Source of the DNA: Phycomyces nitens
Taxonomy: Eukaryota; Mucoromycota; Mucoromycetes; Mucorales; Phycomycetaceae
NCBI GenBank assembly: GCA_022702545.1
Contig: JAHRBC010000004.1
Span: 2,294,001-2,358,000 of the forward strand
Direction of reading: 5' to 3'
Length of the DNA: 64,000 bases
Every line of letters starts with the position of its first letter. Positions within the stretch are counted from its first letter, which is position 1. Below, piece after piece: positions 47,401 to 58,482 of the stretch. The translations under genes were made by a program, and so were the position numbers. Below the pieces are notes generated by a model. That model saw only the letters and a list, made by a program, of their open reading frames with translations, searched no databases and was not told the DNA's origin.

Positions 47401-49263
47401 GTCCGGTATATTGTTGAAAATGAGACGATCAAGATCGACAATGGTGCAGAACCAGCAGTGCTGATCTTTATGCCTGGTGAGGAAGCAAGAAAGAATAAAG
47501 CAAAGCTCACTAGATTCTAACGAATAACTGGTGTTCCTAGGTGCCATGGAAATCAAACGATGTGTCGAGACTCTTCAACAAAACTTGCCTCGTTCTGGAT
47601 CGTATGAGATCTTGCCATTGCACGCAAACCTTTCGCCTCAAGAACAGACCCGAGTATTCAAGCAGGTTCCTGCAAATGTATGCAAGATCGTGGTGGCTAC
47701 CAATGTAGCTGAGACATCTATTACCATTGAAGGTGTAGTGTATGTGATTGATTCTGGCCGAGTCAAGGAGACCCAATTCGACGCGGCAAACAACATGATG
47801 CACCTCGTAGAGACCTGGGCATCCCGTGCCTCCTGTAAACAGCGTAGAGGTCGTGCAGGTCGTACTAGACCAGGAAAATGCTTCAAGCTATTTACACGCG
47901 ATTGTGAGGACAAGAAGATGCGGCCTCAGCAGGTGCCCGAGTTACTTCGTACTCCTTTGGAGCAGCTGTGCCTCCAGGTCAAATCTATGGGCGAACACGA
48001 CGTGAGAGCGTTCCTGAGAAAGGCTATCGACCCTCCGTCTGTGGCTGCCCTGGACAGTGCGATCAAGACTCTGAGGGCAGTGGATGCGATTGACAGCTCT
48101 GATGCCGGGGACTTGACGGCATTGGGAAAACACATGGTGAGATTGATATTGGTGGCCATTGTCCTAATGCTGAATGTTTGTGCTTGGACTTGTAGGCAAT
48201 GATTCCAGCCGATTTGCGTATTAGTAAGATGCTCTTGTTTGGGTCCATCTTCCGATGCTTTGAGCCAGTCCTGACACTGGCAGCAACAATGTCTCTCAAG
48301 AGTCCCTTTATATCTCCGGGTGATCGACGAGAGGAAGCCAGACAGTAAGACAATAAGGCCCCAAGAATCTAATCTAAACATCTCTTTGCAGGGCTCGTGA
48401 ACGGTTTATGTGTGCAAAGAGCGACTGGCTGACTGACATGCGTGCATTTGAGGCCTGGCAGGACACTATCCAGAACAAGGGCATGAGAGAAGCGCGCGTG
48501 TTTTGTGAAGAGAACTTTGTGTCGTTTCCTACGATGAATGAGATCCAGAACTTGCGTCGTCAGTACGCGGATGCCCTCCAGGACATTGGATTTTATAATC
48601 GCTCTCAAAAAGAGTATTATAATGCCAATGCTGAGAATACCAACCTTATCAAGAGTATTCTTTTTGGTGGTTTGAACCCAAACCTGGCCAAGATCAGACT
48701 GCCTGACACCAAATATGACAAGGTCTTGGCTGGTGCTGTTGAGCGGGAAAAAGAAGCCAGAGAGATCAAGTTTTATACAAAGGACGATGGTAGATAAGAT
48801 TGCTTAGCAGATTGATTGGTGGGCTAAAATATTGGTTCTAGGACGTGTGTTTCTGCACCCTTCTTCGATTCTGTTCAGCAACAACAACTACACCGCATCG
48901 TTCCTTACTTACTTTTCGCGCATGACTACCTCCAAGACGTTCATTCGAGACGGCACAGAAGTTCCCTCTTTTGCGGTCTTGTTCTTTGGTGGACATGTCG
49001 ATGTTGATCATCTGGGCAGAGGACTAAAAGTGGGAGATGACGGGTGGGTTAAGTTTAGGGCATGGGCCCGTATAGGTGTGCTTGTCAATCAGCTCAAGCG
49101 CCTCTTGAATGCCGAGTTGGATGAGAAAATTGAGAACCCAAGTGAAGATGGTAAGAGGGAGAAGTATTGGTGGGCTTTATTATTTATGTATTTTGTATCT
49201 TTAGTTGGTTCAAGTGCTGTTGTTCAGGCAATGGTGGCATTGATTACAAATGATGGTGTATGA
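44406..49263 (+). CDS. DEAH-box RNA helicase, DHX57/ucp12/YLR419W-like
   Basis: ATP-dependent RNA helicase of 1367 aa, close to human DHX57 (1386 aa). Thirteen exons: 44406-45345, 45461-45481, 45550-46545, 46623-46693, 46742-46862, 46924-47028, 47092-47152, 47199-47476, 47541-48136, 48196-48344, 48392-48789, 48842-49150 and 49205-49263. Order: a basic N-terminus, a dsRBD-like region, UBA ('[19 protein letters not shown]'), RWD ('[17 protein letters not shown]'), then the helicase core with Walker A '[11 protein letters not shown]', motif II 'DEVHERS', motif III 'SAT', motif VI '[12 protein letters not shown]', then HA2/ratchet and OB-fold regions. The UBA plus RWD combination separates it from other DExH proteins. 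Start at 44406 rather than 44349 avoids a hydrophobic stretch that looks like translated leader. Intron 1 is GA-rich. Confidence 0.93.
45397..45436 (+). repeat. GA-rich (GGGAGA) microsatellite in intron 1
   Basis: Imperfect GGGAGAGA repeats within the first intron of the helicase gene; a purine-only tract on the coding strand. Confidence 0.7.
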
Positions 49264-49296
49264 GAAATAGAATTATGTATTATATATATATATATA

Positions 49297-49297
49297 C

Positions 49298-49332
<35 letters not shown>

Positions 49333-49426
49333 TAGACACTTTAGAGTGGCATAATTACAGTAAGAAACAGAAGATGGGAATGTTGAATTATGATTCTCAA
49401 GTAATAATAATAATACTACTACTACT

Positions 49427-49475
<49 letters not shown>

Positions 49476-49490
49476 TAATAATAATAATAA
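49297..49490. repeat. Paired ATT and AAT microsatellites
   Basis: A (TTA)n run at about 49297-49331 and a longer (AAT)n run at about 49402-49490 lie in opposite complement, separated by some 70 bp. They can pair as a long hairpin in single strands. They sit between the convergent ends of the helicase gene and the small RVxF gene. Confidence 0.8.
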
Positions 49491-49529
49491 AGGTGGCTGT
49501 ACATGAAGGATAAAAGAGATATATACAAA

Positions 49530-49816
49530 TTAGATGCAAATCTCACACTGAGGTGAAATTACACAGGACTTTTGGTCTGTGCCTTTTAGTCTCTCTACTC
49601 GTTCGGTTTCTCTTTTCCATTCGGCCTTGAGGGTAAGGAGTTCGTACATGTCAGTGTAAGATAGTTTGGCTACCTCTTGGGCTGTTCGATCTTTATAGAC
49701 TGTTAGGCTAATTGGCTCTAGTTGCTGGTGTCCATACCGTATTCCTCGTTGCAAAATGTGCTAATGAACTCTACGTCGCAGGCAAAACGGACTCGCTTGG
49801 ATTTCTTTGCAGACAT
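49530..49816 (-). CDS. Small protein with RVRF motif (possible PP1-docking), 82 aa
   Basis: Exons 49738-49816 and 49530-49699 around a 38-nt intron (GTATGG...CTAACAG). The N-terminus 'KKSKRVRFACDVEF' contains R-V-x-F preceded by basic residues, the classic docking motif for protein phosphatase 1 catalytic subunits. A helical, charged segment follows ('MYELLTLKAEWKRETERVER'), and the end has a CxxC-like 'CEICI'. Similar short K/R-V-R-F-x-x-x-V-E proteins are common in fungi, but I cannot name the family. The intron is the shortest one proposed in an intact gene here. Confidence 0.65.
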
Positions 49817-50279
49817 TTGTGTTTGGAAGAGATGAAAGAAGGTGTTGTCTGTTCAGCGTTCTGTTCCCCTTTAAATGAAATCAAGTGTGATGCATTCCGC
49901 GGAAAAAGTGCGGCTGCCTGAATAGGAAGAAAGAGAAGAAAATAAAAAAAAAATATTTTGGTTCTATGGCCAGAAAGGCTTTTTTTCTTCTTCTATTATA
50001 ATATCATTCATTAATCACTTGCGGAGAAACTCTAAATCTCGGTTTACAATACCAGCCTTTTTTTGCCCCTTTGTCAATCAGCCTTTTTACAATATCCACA
50101 ATATCCACAATAGTAATAATAATAATAATATATGATTAAATTCTCTGGTCATTCTTATACAACAATCTATCTCTTATCCATGGTGACCAACCCTAGATTC
50201 GTGTGACCATGCCTCACAGTCTTATTCTTATTATTTTGGCCCTTTTCGAGATTTCCTTCTCTTTCTCCTTCCTTCATCC
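49817..50279. other. Divergent promoter region
   Basis: Between the minus-strand RVRF gene and the plus-strand Ecl1-like gene. Contains A-runs, CT-rich leader sequence and short AAT repeats near 50115; no gene. Confidence 0.55.
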
Positions 50280-50612
50280 ATGGACCTCTCGTGGTGTATT
50301 ATCTGCGATACGCGTGTGGATGATGGCCTGGTAAGCTGAGCAGGATGGCGCCAGAAGGCTCATTCTCCTTAGGCAGACTCTCTCTATTGTTCCCCAAAGT
50401 GCATGGCCCGAGACCAGGCCATGAACCAGCCAAACCTCCAGCGCTCTCATTCTCGCCCACAAAAGTCCCCTACCAGTCTACGCAAACGACCCCAGGCTTT
50501 CTTTGTCCTGCCTCTCTATCGTCGTCGTCGCAGTGTTGTTAGGCGCTTAAGCCCAGCCCCCGTCCAGCCCACCGTTCGCTTCCAAGATGCCACTCGCTCT
50601 CGTCTATCCTAG
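50280..50612 (+). CDS. Ecl1-family life-span regulatory zinc protein
   Basis: Small fungal protein of 96 aa. Exons 50280-50330 and 50373-50612 around a 42-nt intron in phase 0. The N-terminus gives the Ecl1 zinc site: 'WCIICDTRVDDGL' then 'ADSLYCSPKCMARDQ', i.e. two CxxC-type pairs (C-x2-C...LYCS-x2-C). Yeast Ecl1 proteins extend chronological life span and respond to nutrient or metal limitation; whether this one does is inference. The rest is basic and disordered ('LYRRRRSVVRRL'), which suits nuclear localisation. Confidence 0.75.
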
Positions 50613-50820
50613 ACCAAATTATCTGGTCAAGACAGCTATCCGGCTTCAATTCATTCATTTCATTAGCTTATTATCTCTACTCCACTCTTTTTTAACTTTG
50701 GATATGCCCTTGAATAAACATTATGGCTCTTTCATTAACAAATTCCACCACTTTACAACATACTTCTTTAAAACACTTGTAAAAAAACGTGCATCCAATT
50801 AAACCCCCGCCCACCCATAT

Positions 50821-50827
50821 TATAAAA
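50821..50827 (+). promoter_or_regulatory. TATA-like box (TATAAAA) of the CNOT11 gene
   Basis: TATAAAA about 45 bp upstream of the CNOT11 ATG, leaving room for only a very short leader. Motif-based. Confidence 0.4.
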
Positions 50828-50871
50828 AAGGTGGCTGAAAGAGCTCTCTTTCTATCTACTATTCATGCCTA

Positions 50872-52472
50872 ATGCCAGCAGAGCAAGAGCTTTTTACATT
50901 TGCTACTGCAGTGGAGTATTATCAGGAAGATGCATCTCAGCATACCTTGTTTGATGCAGCATGTTGCGCATTCCTTGCCTTTGATCAATCAGCCGTAAGC
51001 ACTGTTTTTCTTTTTTTATGTTTAATTCCTGCCTCATCCACTCATCACAAGTTCGCTTTCCATAGCTTCAAAGCGCCCGTTTGACGGTTCTTTATATTCT
51101 CTATGGTCTCTATGCAGACCTTCCGCTCGAAAAGAATCCTTTTCTGGCCTTTTTTATAGATCTAATTGACACTAAGGCCGATCCTAATGATGATATCGAA
51201 CAGCACTTTGTCTATTGTATTCTCGAAGGCACAATTCAAAATGTATGGTCTCATTACTTTATCAAACAATCCTAAATCTGCTTTTAATCTAGATAAAGGA
51301 TCTTGTTCCTCAGGCAGTGTGTGATGATCCAAGCTCACTTCCTCCAATCCACCACTTGGCGGAGCGTCTGACTCAGCTAAAGTCATGCGTCTCCACACTA
51401 GTAGACGACCCGTAATTATCGACTAGCTGAAAAAATTTGAATCGAAATTCACACTTTATTTTTTTAAAAACAGCTGTGGTGAAAAGAGCATGTTCAAGGC
51501 TACAGATAGCCAAAAAGATACCAAGCCAGTACGCCAATCAGGCTATGTGAACCAAGTAGAATATCTATCACAGCAGATGGAAAAGGTATGTTAGCAATGT
51601 CCATCGACTGTCAATCAAGTAGTAATAGTACTAAGCCTTTTTTTTTAGATCACTTCCCAGACTGAACTCGATAAAGATATTGTCGAATTCATCAGAGAGC
51701 TTACTGCCAGTGCCTGTGTTCGTACCTTGACTATCCCCGAAAACGAAGCAAGTCTATACCAAATATACAGGTCTATAATACTTACCCACCTAAACAGGTT
51801 CTTATGCATGCTTTCCATACTCACCCTGAAATGGTGGATATCTGTGGCCTAAAGCCAGAATTTTTGCCTCGGTGGATCGAACTCAATCTGCTGCTGGCTT
51901 CTGATATTACGCCAATGTTTCTCAAGAGACCAAACTTTGGGGAGTAAGTATTTTGGATCAATTGGGTTCACAAATACAGCACTTTTTTGACCAAATGTTT
52001 AGGTATCTACAAGCCTTATTGAATGTGCCTGTGTCTGGCCATTCATTGGACGTCATTCATCATCTAGTAACATGTGCCAATCCATGCCATCTTCCGGATG
52101 AGTTTCTTCACATGTACATTTCAAACAGCATTCTTTCATGCGAATTACTTGCCAAAGGGCCCTGGCAAGATCGCCAAGTTAAACTGGTAAGATTGGGTAA
52201 AGACGAGATCCATATAACTGATCCAACTCGTCTTCTAGGTTGCTAAATTCATTCAATCCTTGCTGGAGAAAAAGATCATTCGAATGTCAGAATACCTGGT
52301 TGAAATCCAGTCGTTCTGTGTTGGCTATCTTCGCTTCAAAGGAGTCGCAATATTATTCAGAATGGTCTCGAGTGAGGCTCAAAAGGCCGGCTATGAAATT
52401 GGCAGAGCAAGACCCACAGAGCAGCTGGCAGGACCCAGTCTATCTAATGGATCCCGTCGATCGGTTGTCTAG
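50872..52472 (+). CDS. CNOT11: CCR4-NOT complex subunit 11 (CNOT11)
   Basis: Scaffold subunit of the CCR4-NOT deadenylase, which shortens mRNA poly(A) tails. Eight exons: 50872-50994, 51066-51242, 51293-51411, 51474-51585, 51649-51747, 51798-51943, 52003-52186 and 52239-52472; 397 aa. Family blocks: 'RLTVLYILYGLYADLPLEKN' with 'NPFLAFFIDLID' in the N-terminal half, and 'VLMHAFHTHPEMV' with 'GLKPEFLPRWIELNLLLA' in the DUF2363 part that binds CNOT10. Intron 5 (51748-51797) must be GC-AG (donor GAA|GCAAGT); every GT alternative breaks the conserved frame. The C-terminus is short and Ser/Arg-rich. Confidence 0.87.
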
Positions 52473-52652
52473 AAGCGCATTTCAAACTCTTTAAAGTATT
52501 TTCATTTCATTTGCTTGGAGAATCTTATTATTGCCTAGTCCCATTTATCTTTCTTGTTATCATCATTACACATTCTCTTTTTCTCTCATTCATTATATAA
52601 ACATGCACATTTTTTTAACAAAAAAGAAGAAGTAATGGTTCTACTGTTCGTT

Positions 52653-53901
52653 TTATTTGTTTCGAGTATTGACAGCGTGTGCGTATGGCTCATAAGCAGG
52701 CAATATTCCAATAGGGTCTCCAATTGATACTACAGATGGTATAGGAATAATGGGTATGGGTTCAATTCGAGGCATTTTCCTTAAATGATATTTGATTCCA
52801 ACCACCCGGCGAACAGGCACAAAGTTTATTATCGTCTTGATTGAATCCTCACTGGAGTCTAGCCCATCATTTGAAGAAACTCGCTTTTGAACCCTTGATT
52901 CCACAATGGTTTCGGTTGCAGAATATACACACTGATTGTCACTGTAGTCTGGTGCCGTGAATTTATCAATATCCTGTGAACCTCCCCGTGAGTTCTCTGG
53001 TAAGCTCAAGACTTTTTCTGAACTTTCTACTATATTTTCTTGGATATTCTCTTGTGAAAGTTCTAGTTGACCTTTTTCTAATCCAACTTGTGAACATGTT
53101 AACACGCTTTCATTCAAACAAGCCGTTGAGGTATTTAGCTGATTTTCCGCAATCCAATTTTGCAAAGATATTTTGTTGTCTTCTAGGCAATCTTGTTTTG
53201 GGATGATGCTAGGTTTTGAGTAATCGTTGCCAAAATCAAAGACTTTGTTTTCGACCGAAGTGGGTTCGTTTTTGATTGGCTTTTGGGGTATTGTCTCGGT
53301 AGTTGAGACATTGCATAGACAGCACGTACACCTTTCGTCCGTGAAATTGCGTGTGATTATCCAAAATAAATGAGGTGCAAAATCGTCTACGATATCGGTC
53401 TATAAGATCATATTACAACCGTCTTAATAAATCTACCTGATGTCTCATAATTCTTTCCAGACGGGTGCCCTGATTGATATTTGGGATTGTATCCAATAAG
53501 TATTTGATATGAGCACCAGCAATCCAGTATACCTTTAATATACTTCAAGGCGCATGTCTTGTACTCTCCAACGACTATGTAGTTTTCGGGCAGAGTCTTG
53601 ATAATAAACTCCTCTTTTGCATTGCATTGCATATGATTACTAACAATCATAATAATCTTATTGTAATCACACCAAAAAACAAAGTCTCACCTGGAAAAAA
53701 GAGCTTTGATGGATTGTTGGTTTTGTATTTATATAATTCCTCTGTGAGTTTTGAAATGATCTTCATGTATTCTTGGTCGGCTATTGTCAATTCTCGACAA
53801 TGAGGCGTTGATCGAATTGTGTCCATGATTTCATCTGATTGAATGAATTTAGAGTTTCGAGTTTCCATTGTAGCAAATGTATAAATGACTGTCTTACTCA
53901 T
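52653..53901 (-). CDS. Clr2_N-domain protein (cryptic loci regulator 2-like)
   Basis: Three exons, 53691-53901, 53437-53613 and 52653-53386, give 373 aa. The centre carries the Clr2 N-terminal domain pattern: 'LPENYIVVGEYK', 'GHPSGKNYETS', 'DDFAPHLFWI', then a CxCxxC cluster 'CTCCLC'. Clr2 is a subunit of the fission-yeast SHREC silencing complex. The remainder is disordered and acidic/serine-rich, and the C-terminal Clr2 domain is not evident, so this is a short version. The second intron needs the acceptor at ATCGTAG; a nearer TTATAG would shift the frame. Role in heterochromatin is inferred from the family. Confidence 0.7.
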
Positions 53902-56209
53902 GGTTGTCTTTTCCTTCTTTTGTTAAAGAAGAGTTGCGTCACAAAAAAAACAAAAACAAAAAATGATAGACACTTTAAATTTGGTTGATTAGACGTGAAA
54001 AATAAGAATAAAAAATAAGAGTAAAAATGAAGATATGAAATATGGTTCCTTTATTTTACTATTAATGACAATGAGAGAGAGAGAAATGTATATATAAAAC
54101 AAAATAGGTTTAGTCTACAATAGATTCGATCCTTTGGCGAGATCAGCCAGAGGGAAAGGGAGGGTGATTTAAAATAATATTTTATGATTCTGTTTAGATT
54201 TATTGACACTTTGCTGTTTATGTGGGCCAATCTTGACCTTTTTAGAGTATTTTCATGAATGGTATAATTTCAAAATCTTGAGAAATTTTATGAGCCCCAG
54301 ATCTGTCAAGATGGCTGTAATATGTTCTTTGAAGGCTATGAAGTAACACCAAATCTATCTAACTGATTTTCTTTGGTTGTCAAACACACTATACACCAGG
54401 TAAAGTGAACCAGCAATGATATTCACGCAAATACGGTTTATTGGATCTATTTTTTTATCCTTGGTTTTCGGTTCGAGTGAACAGTGTCAATTAAACCAAT
54501 ATTGCATTCAAGTTTCCAAGTGGTTTTTATAGAGAAAACAAGAGTGACAAGTGGCTGCAAGGACATTATTGTCCGTTCTTTTTGTGCATTGTCTAGTGTG
54601 AGAAATACTTAAGTATTTTACGTAGCTAGCAGCCCAAGCTTTGTTGCGTGCTTATTGATGGCAGAATGTTGACTCAGTAGATTGTGTAGATAAGAGTAAT
54701 CTCCATTGGAATCTACTACATTATAACAAGCCTTTTTTTGTCTTGTATAAAAAAAAGGGGGGAAATAGCGGAAATAGAAGAAGAGGAAGAAGGAAAAAAG
54801 GCGATTGGATTAGCAACAGACATGAAGAATAGAGGGTTTGGTAAATAATCAAAAAATCATTCAAGTTTGACTAGGCAAAAAAGCACTACCTTAATAGGAT
54901 ATTTGTGTACCAACAAAGTGAAACTTGCTTTTTTAGGACTACCAAAATATCGATTTTTTGGTTCTATAAGCAAAATATCAATTGATATAAGTTTATAACA
55001 GTATAAGAGTATATAAAGGCTTTTGTAAATAATAATTATATATTCCTTGTTAATACATCTCTTAAATATACCCTATACTGTTATTTTACCAAAAAAGCCA
55101 CCAGAACTGACAAAACAGTCAGCAAGAAGATGTATTTTCAAATATACAATCGCTATTTTTCACAAAAAATCGCATTTTTTTTTGAAAATAATTTGAAACA
55201 ATCCAAAGACCATGGCTTCCTTTTTTAGGTAGGAGGATATTTTGATAATGTACCAAACCCTCTAATATATTATTGTTTTGAGTATAGAAAGTGCATGGCA
55301 GACACTATAAAGATTGACCTACCATAAAAGGCGATCAAAGAGTTGCACGTAGTGATCATATTGCAGACAAGTATATATAGAGCATCTTGACAACATCTCT
55401 TCAATGCCATTATATCATAGTCCACGTAAATTTGGGATCAGAAACATTGAGCTTTAGATATATTTCGATACTCTTATACACATTTATACGCATGTCTTGT
55501 GTGTGCTTTTATTTCTAATAGTTAAACCAACATAACTTTCATTCTATATTATATTTTAACATGGCCAATTTTGTTTTGTCGTATAACCTGAATCATGCTA
55601 GAGCCAGGGAGTAGCTCTCTTTCTCTTCCTTTATTCATAGTTTTTTCAGATAATGGCAACATTGATACCAAAAGAAAAATGAAGGTATAGTACTTCTTCT
55701 AATACTAATTATAGACATTTGTACAACACTGTTGGTTTAAAATACTTTTTGGCCAATTCTCGGTAGCAGTAAATCGACACTCCAGAAAGCGAGTCACAAA
55801 ATTAAGCATTAATCAATTGTAGACTTTGGTTGTCAACAAGTTGTGACGCCTCTTGAGCCTTTTGGACAAGAGTCCCACCAATAAACCAGAGCTCCGCTCC
55901 ATACAAACAAAAACTTTGGTTGTCAATCACTTTTTTACTCTTTACGCATCACAATCTACCTGCTGGAATCGATTTTTGAACCGTCTTTTTTCCTTGTTAG
56001 CTAAAAAGTCACCGACCCAAAGTCTATTAATAATACACTTTGAATCAGTAAAGACTCTTGAATATATCAATTCATATAGTCCGTGGCTTGCTTTCCGATG
56101 TGTCGATTTAACGGTATCCGCCAACTCTTACTTTATTGGGAATACATAATGTTCAAGACACCTGCATCTACAGAAAATCACTATTTGACTTAGCTTTCGA
56201 CCGCTGCTG
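53902..56209. other. 2.3-kb AT-rich spacer
   Basis: No firm gene. A frame near 55.85-56.15 kb is open on both strands, but shows no family motif and no splice context. The interval after 55.6 kb may already belong to decayed repeats. Confidence 0.45.
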
Positions 56210-57247
56210 ACATTTCTCCACCTTTTGACTACTTTGATTTTGTTAATACTTATGAAGATGAGAACCAAAGACGCGCAAATCGCTAGCATGAAAACGCGAT
56301 GGAACAGGCTTTTAAAGATTCATTTGGAGAGAGGAAACACATTATTGCAATTATGATCAATGAATGCAATGTAATAAACTATCTTATAAAATCAACCGTA
56401 AACATACTATTAACTTGTTGTTGTTTTTTGGAATTTTAGAAAAGAAACACAAAAAACACATCGTTTTACAAAAAAGTATCAAGAGTACTGGTCCAGTAGA
56501 AATAGCAGGGAATCACAAGAGAGAATTGCCAAAAGACAAAAAAAAAAGAGCAGCAGAAACAAGCAACGAAGCAGCTTGTTCTACGTTTGTGGCAATTATT
56601 AACAAGGTGAGTTTTGGTAAAATAGAGTGAAGATCTAAATCACTAATCACATAAAATAGGTAGCTAAAGCTAGCAGTAGTGTTGTCAGCAGTACCATAGT
56701 CGATGAAGTATCTGACCATGACGGAACAAGCTGTAGCTCAACAGAACATGTTTCAGGGGATGCCAATGAGAAAGTTATTGAATATCTTGAAGATCATACG
56801 TTTGATAAGTATGTTTGCTAAAATTTAAACTGATTTTTATTTTCTTTATTGACTTTGTTGTTGCTTTACCCAGGTTAGTGGAGGAGTTTATCTTTCTGGA
56901 CAAGGACTTGAAAGATACTAATGAAACTTGTTCAAGTTGTTGCTGGTCTTACAAAACTCCCCAACAAGCCTCTTTCTAATGCCTGCCACTCGCTCATAAA
57001 TGAACTATCTACCTGTACCCCAAGTTCAAGAGTTATGAGATATCTAATTAGATCTTATCCTTCAAAGATGAGTGAGCCCTTTGATCTTGTAGTTCACGCC
57101 GACCTCAATTTTACTAAAGTTTTATACACTCATTTGTAAGTTGTTTATTTCGGCAAGGTCAACAATTACTAGTAAGCTAACTTTCCTTTTTGAATTCAAT
57201 TATCACAGCCTCAATTTGATTGAAAGCCCAAGAAACCCAATGCAGCG

Positions 57248-57309
57248 ACAACAATTGGAAAGAAACACTGCTTTTCTAACAACAATTGGAAAGAAACACT
57301 GCTTTTCTA
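57248..57309 (+). repeat. 31-bp tandem duplication
   Basis: Two identical 31-bp units (ACAACAATTGGAAAGAAACA...) followed by a partial third. As 31 is not a multiple of three, it shifts the reading frame of the host pseudogene. Confidence 0.9.
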
Positions 57310-57655
57310 ACAACAATTCCAATTCTTCATAATCTGTTTGTTGACTGTAATGATACGATTGATATTCCATGGTAAACATGATTGTAAACTCGGTTCTCTC
57401 CTAACCCATAAAACTTATAAAACTTATAAACGATATAGGGTAGAAAAGCAGGCACCCTTGACTGGCGATACAAAGTGGGACGGTGTAGCATTCGTCGCCA
57501 AGAATAATTTGGCGACTCCCTTGTTTGTTGAGCTTTCTGACGGAATCAATTTTAATGGTGGTGCTGAAAAAGCATGTAGTGATGAAGAAAAGGTAGCGAG
57601 ACAATTAATTAAGCTTTTACGACTGAAGAAAGCTGAGGGATGTGAGCTTCCACTC

Positions 57656-58069
57656 TACTGTATTTTCACTAATTATTCGCCAACTTTGAAAAAATTATTC
57701 ACACATCGGCAAATAAATTTTCACACATTTCCTCCAATTAAATTCACACATTTTAATCACTAATTATTCACACAAAAAAATTTACTTTATTTTATTAACA
57801 AATGTCATTCACCAAAGATTCTATCAAGATACTTCTCATCGAGGACACTGATATGCTAGAGATGACCAAAGAATATAATGAGAGTTTGACTTTCTTTCCT
57901 CGCTGTAAATATAAAGAATTACTTCTTTAAATATTTTAAAAATATTTTTTGTGTGAATAATTAGTGATTAAAATGTGTGAATTTAATTGGAGAAAATGTG
58001 TGAAAATTTATTTGCCGATGTGTGAATAATTTTTTCAAAGTTGGCGAATAATTAGTGAAAATACAGTAG
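57656..58069. mobile_element. Non-autonomous MITE with about 120-bp terminal inverted repeats
   Basis: Left arm starts CTGTATTTTCACTAATTATT. The right arm is its reverse complement for about 120 bp with one mismatch seen (TTTCCTCC against TTTTCTCC). TA dinucleotides flank both ends (57656-57657 and 58067-58068 or 58070-58071), as expected for the Tc1/mariner superfamily. The middle (about 170 bp) holds a 42-codon frame. The element interrupts a coding exon between CTC-TA and the downstream continuation. The near-perfect arms imply a young insertion. Confidence 0.88.
57802..57930 (+). CDS. 42-aa ORF inside the MITE
   Basis: Complete ATG-to-TAA frame filling most of the non-repeat centre ('MSFTKDSIKILLIEDTDMLE' onward). 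It may be a captured host-gene fragment, as some MITEs carry, or chance. No family recognised and no promoter evident. Confidence 0.25.
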   Translation: MSFTKDSIKILLIEDTDMLEMTKEYNESLTFFPRCKYKELLL

Positions 58070-58482
58070 TACTATTTGAGATACTACGGTAATATTATCA
58101 TATCTATTTGTAAATAGTACATACTAAAAAATGACCCTTTTTAGATCTGAAGATTTACCTTGAATGTTTGTTTTACCTTGGGGATTGTCACGTCAAGCGA
58201 ACATACTTTGAGTTGGTGTGTCCTACCACTCCAAAGGAGTTGAAGGAGTTTGTTAAGAGTATTCCTGATTTATTTCGATATCGCCAAGCAATCTTTGATC
58301 AACTCAAGAATTAAAACGAATGTTAATAATGAATTGTAATTAAATATGTATATCATAAATAAAATGAAAAGAAACAAGTATATAATAAACTGAGATAATA
58401 TAACATCCTACTCAATGTATATATATATATATTTGAATAGAATATTTATAATATTTCTGAATTAGGGTCTAATATATGTAAT

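Larger units (their letters stand above)
56210..58314 (+). pseudogene. Broken multi-exon gene of unknown family, interrupted by a MITE
   Basis: Recognisable blocks run in order: 'MEQAFKDSFGERKHII' (about 56300), a Lys/Ser-rich stretch (56.45-56.8 kb), 'DCNDTIDIPW' (about 57340), 'DTKWDGVAFVAKNNL' to 'LIKLLRLKKAEGCELPLY' (57.45-57.66 kb), and after the insertion 'DLKIYLECLFYLGDCHVKRT' to 'YRQAIFDQLKN' and a stop (58145-58314). Two lesions are clear: a 31-bp tandem duplication at 57248-57309 that shifts the frame, and a roughly 410-bp inverted-repeat element at 57658. An in-frame stop also follows 'RRANR' near 56276. I believe related copies are common in Mucoromycota, but cannot show it here. 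Confidence 0.6.

Noticed and set aside
47926..48381. 151-codon minus-strand frame inside the helicase
   Set aside because: Antisense shadow of exons with helicase motifs on the plus strand.
55853..56149. 98-codon frame open on plus and partly on minus
   Set aside because: No recognised motif, no splice signals, and similar openness on both strands suggests chance or old repeat sequence.
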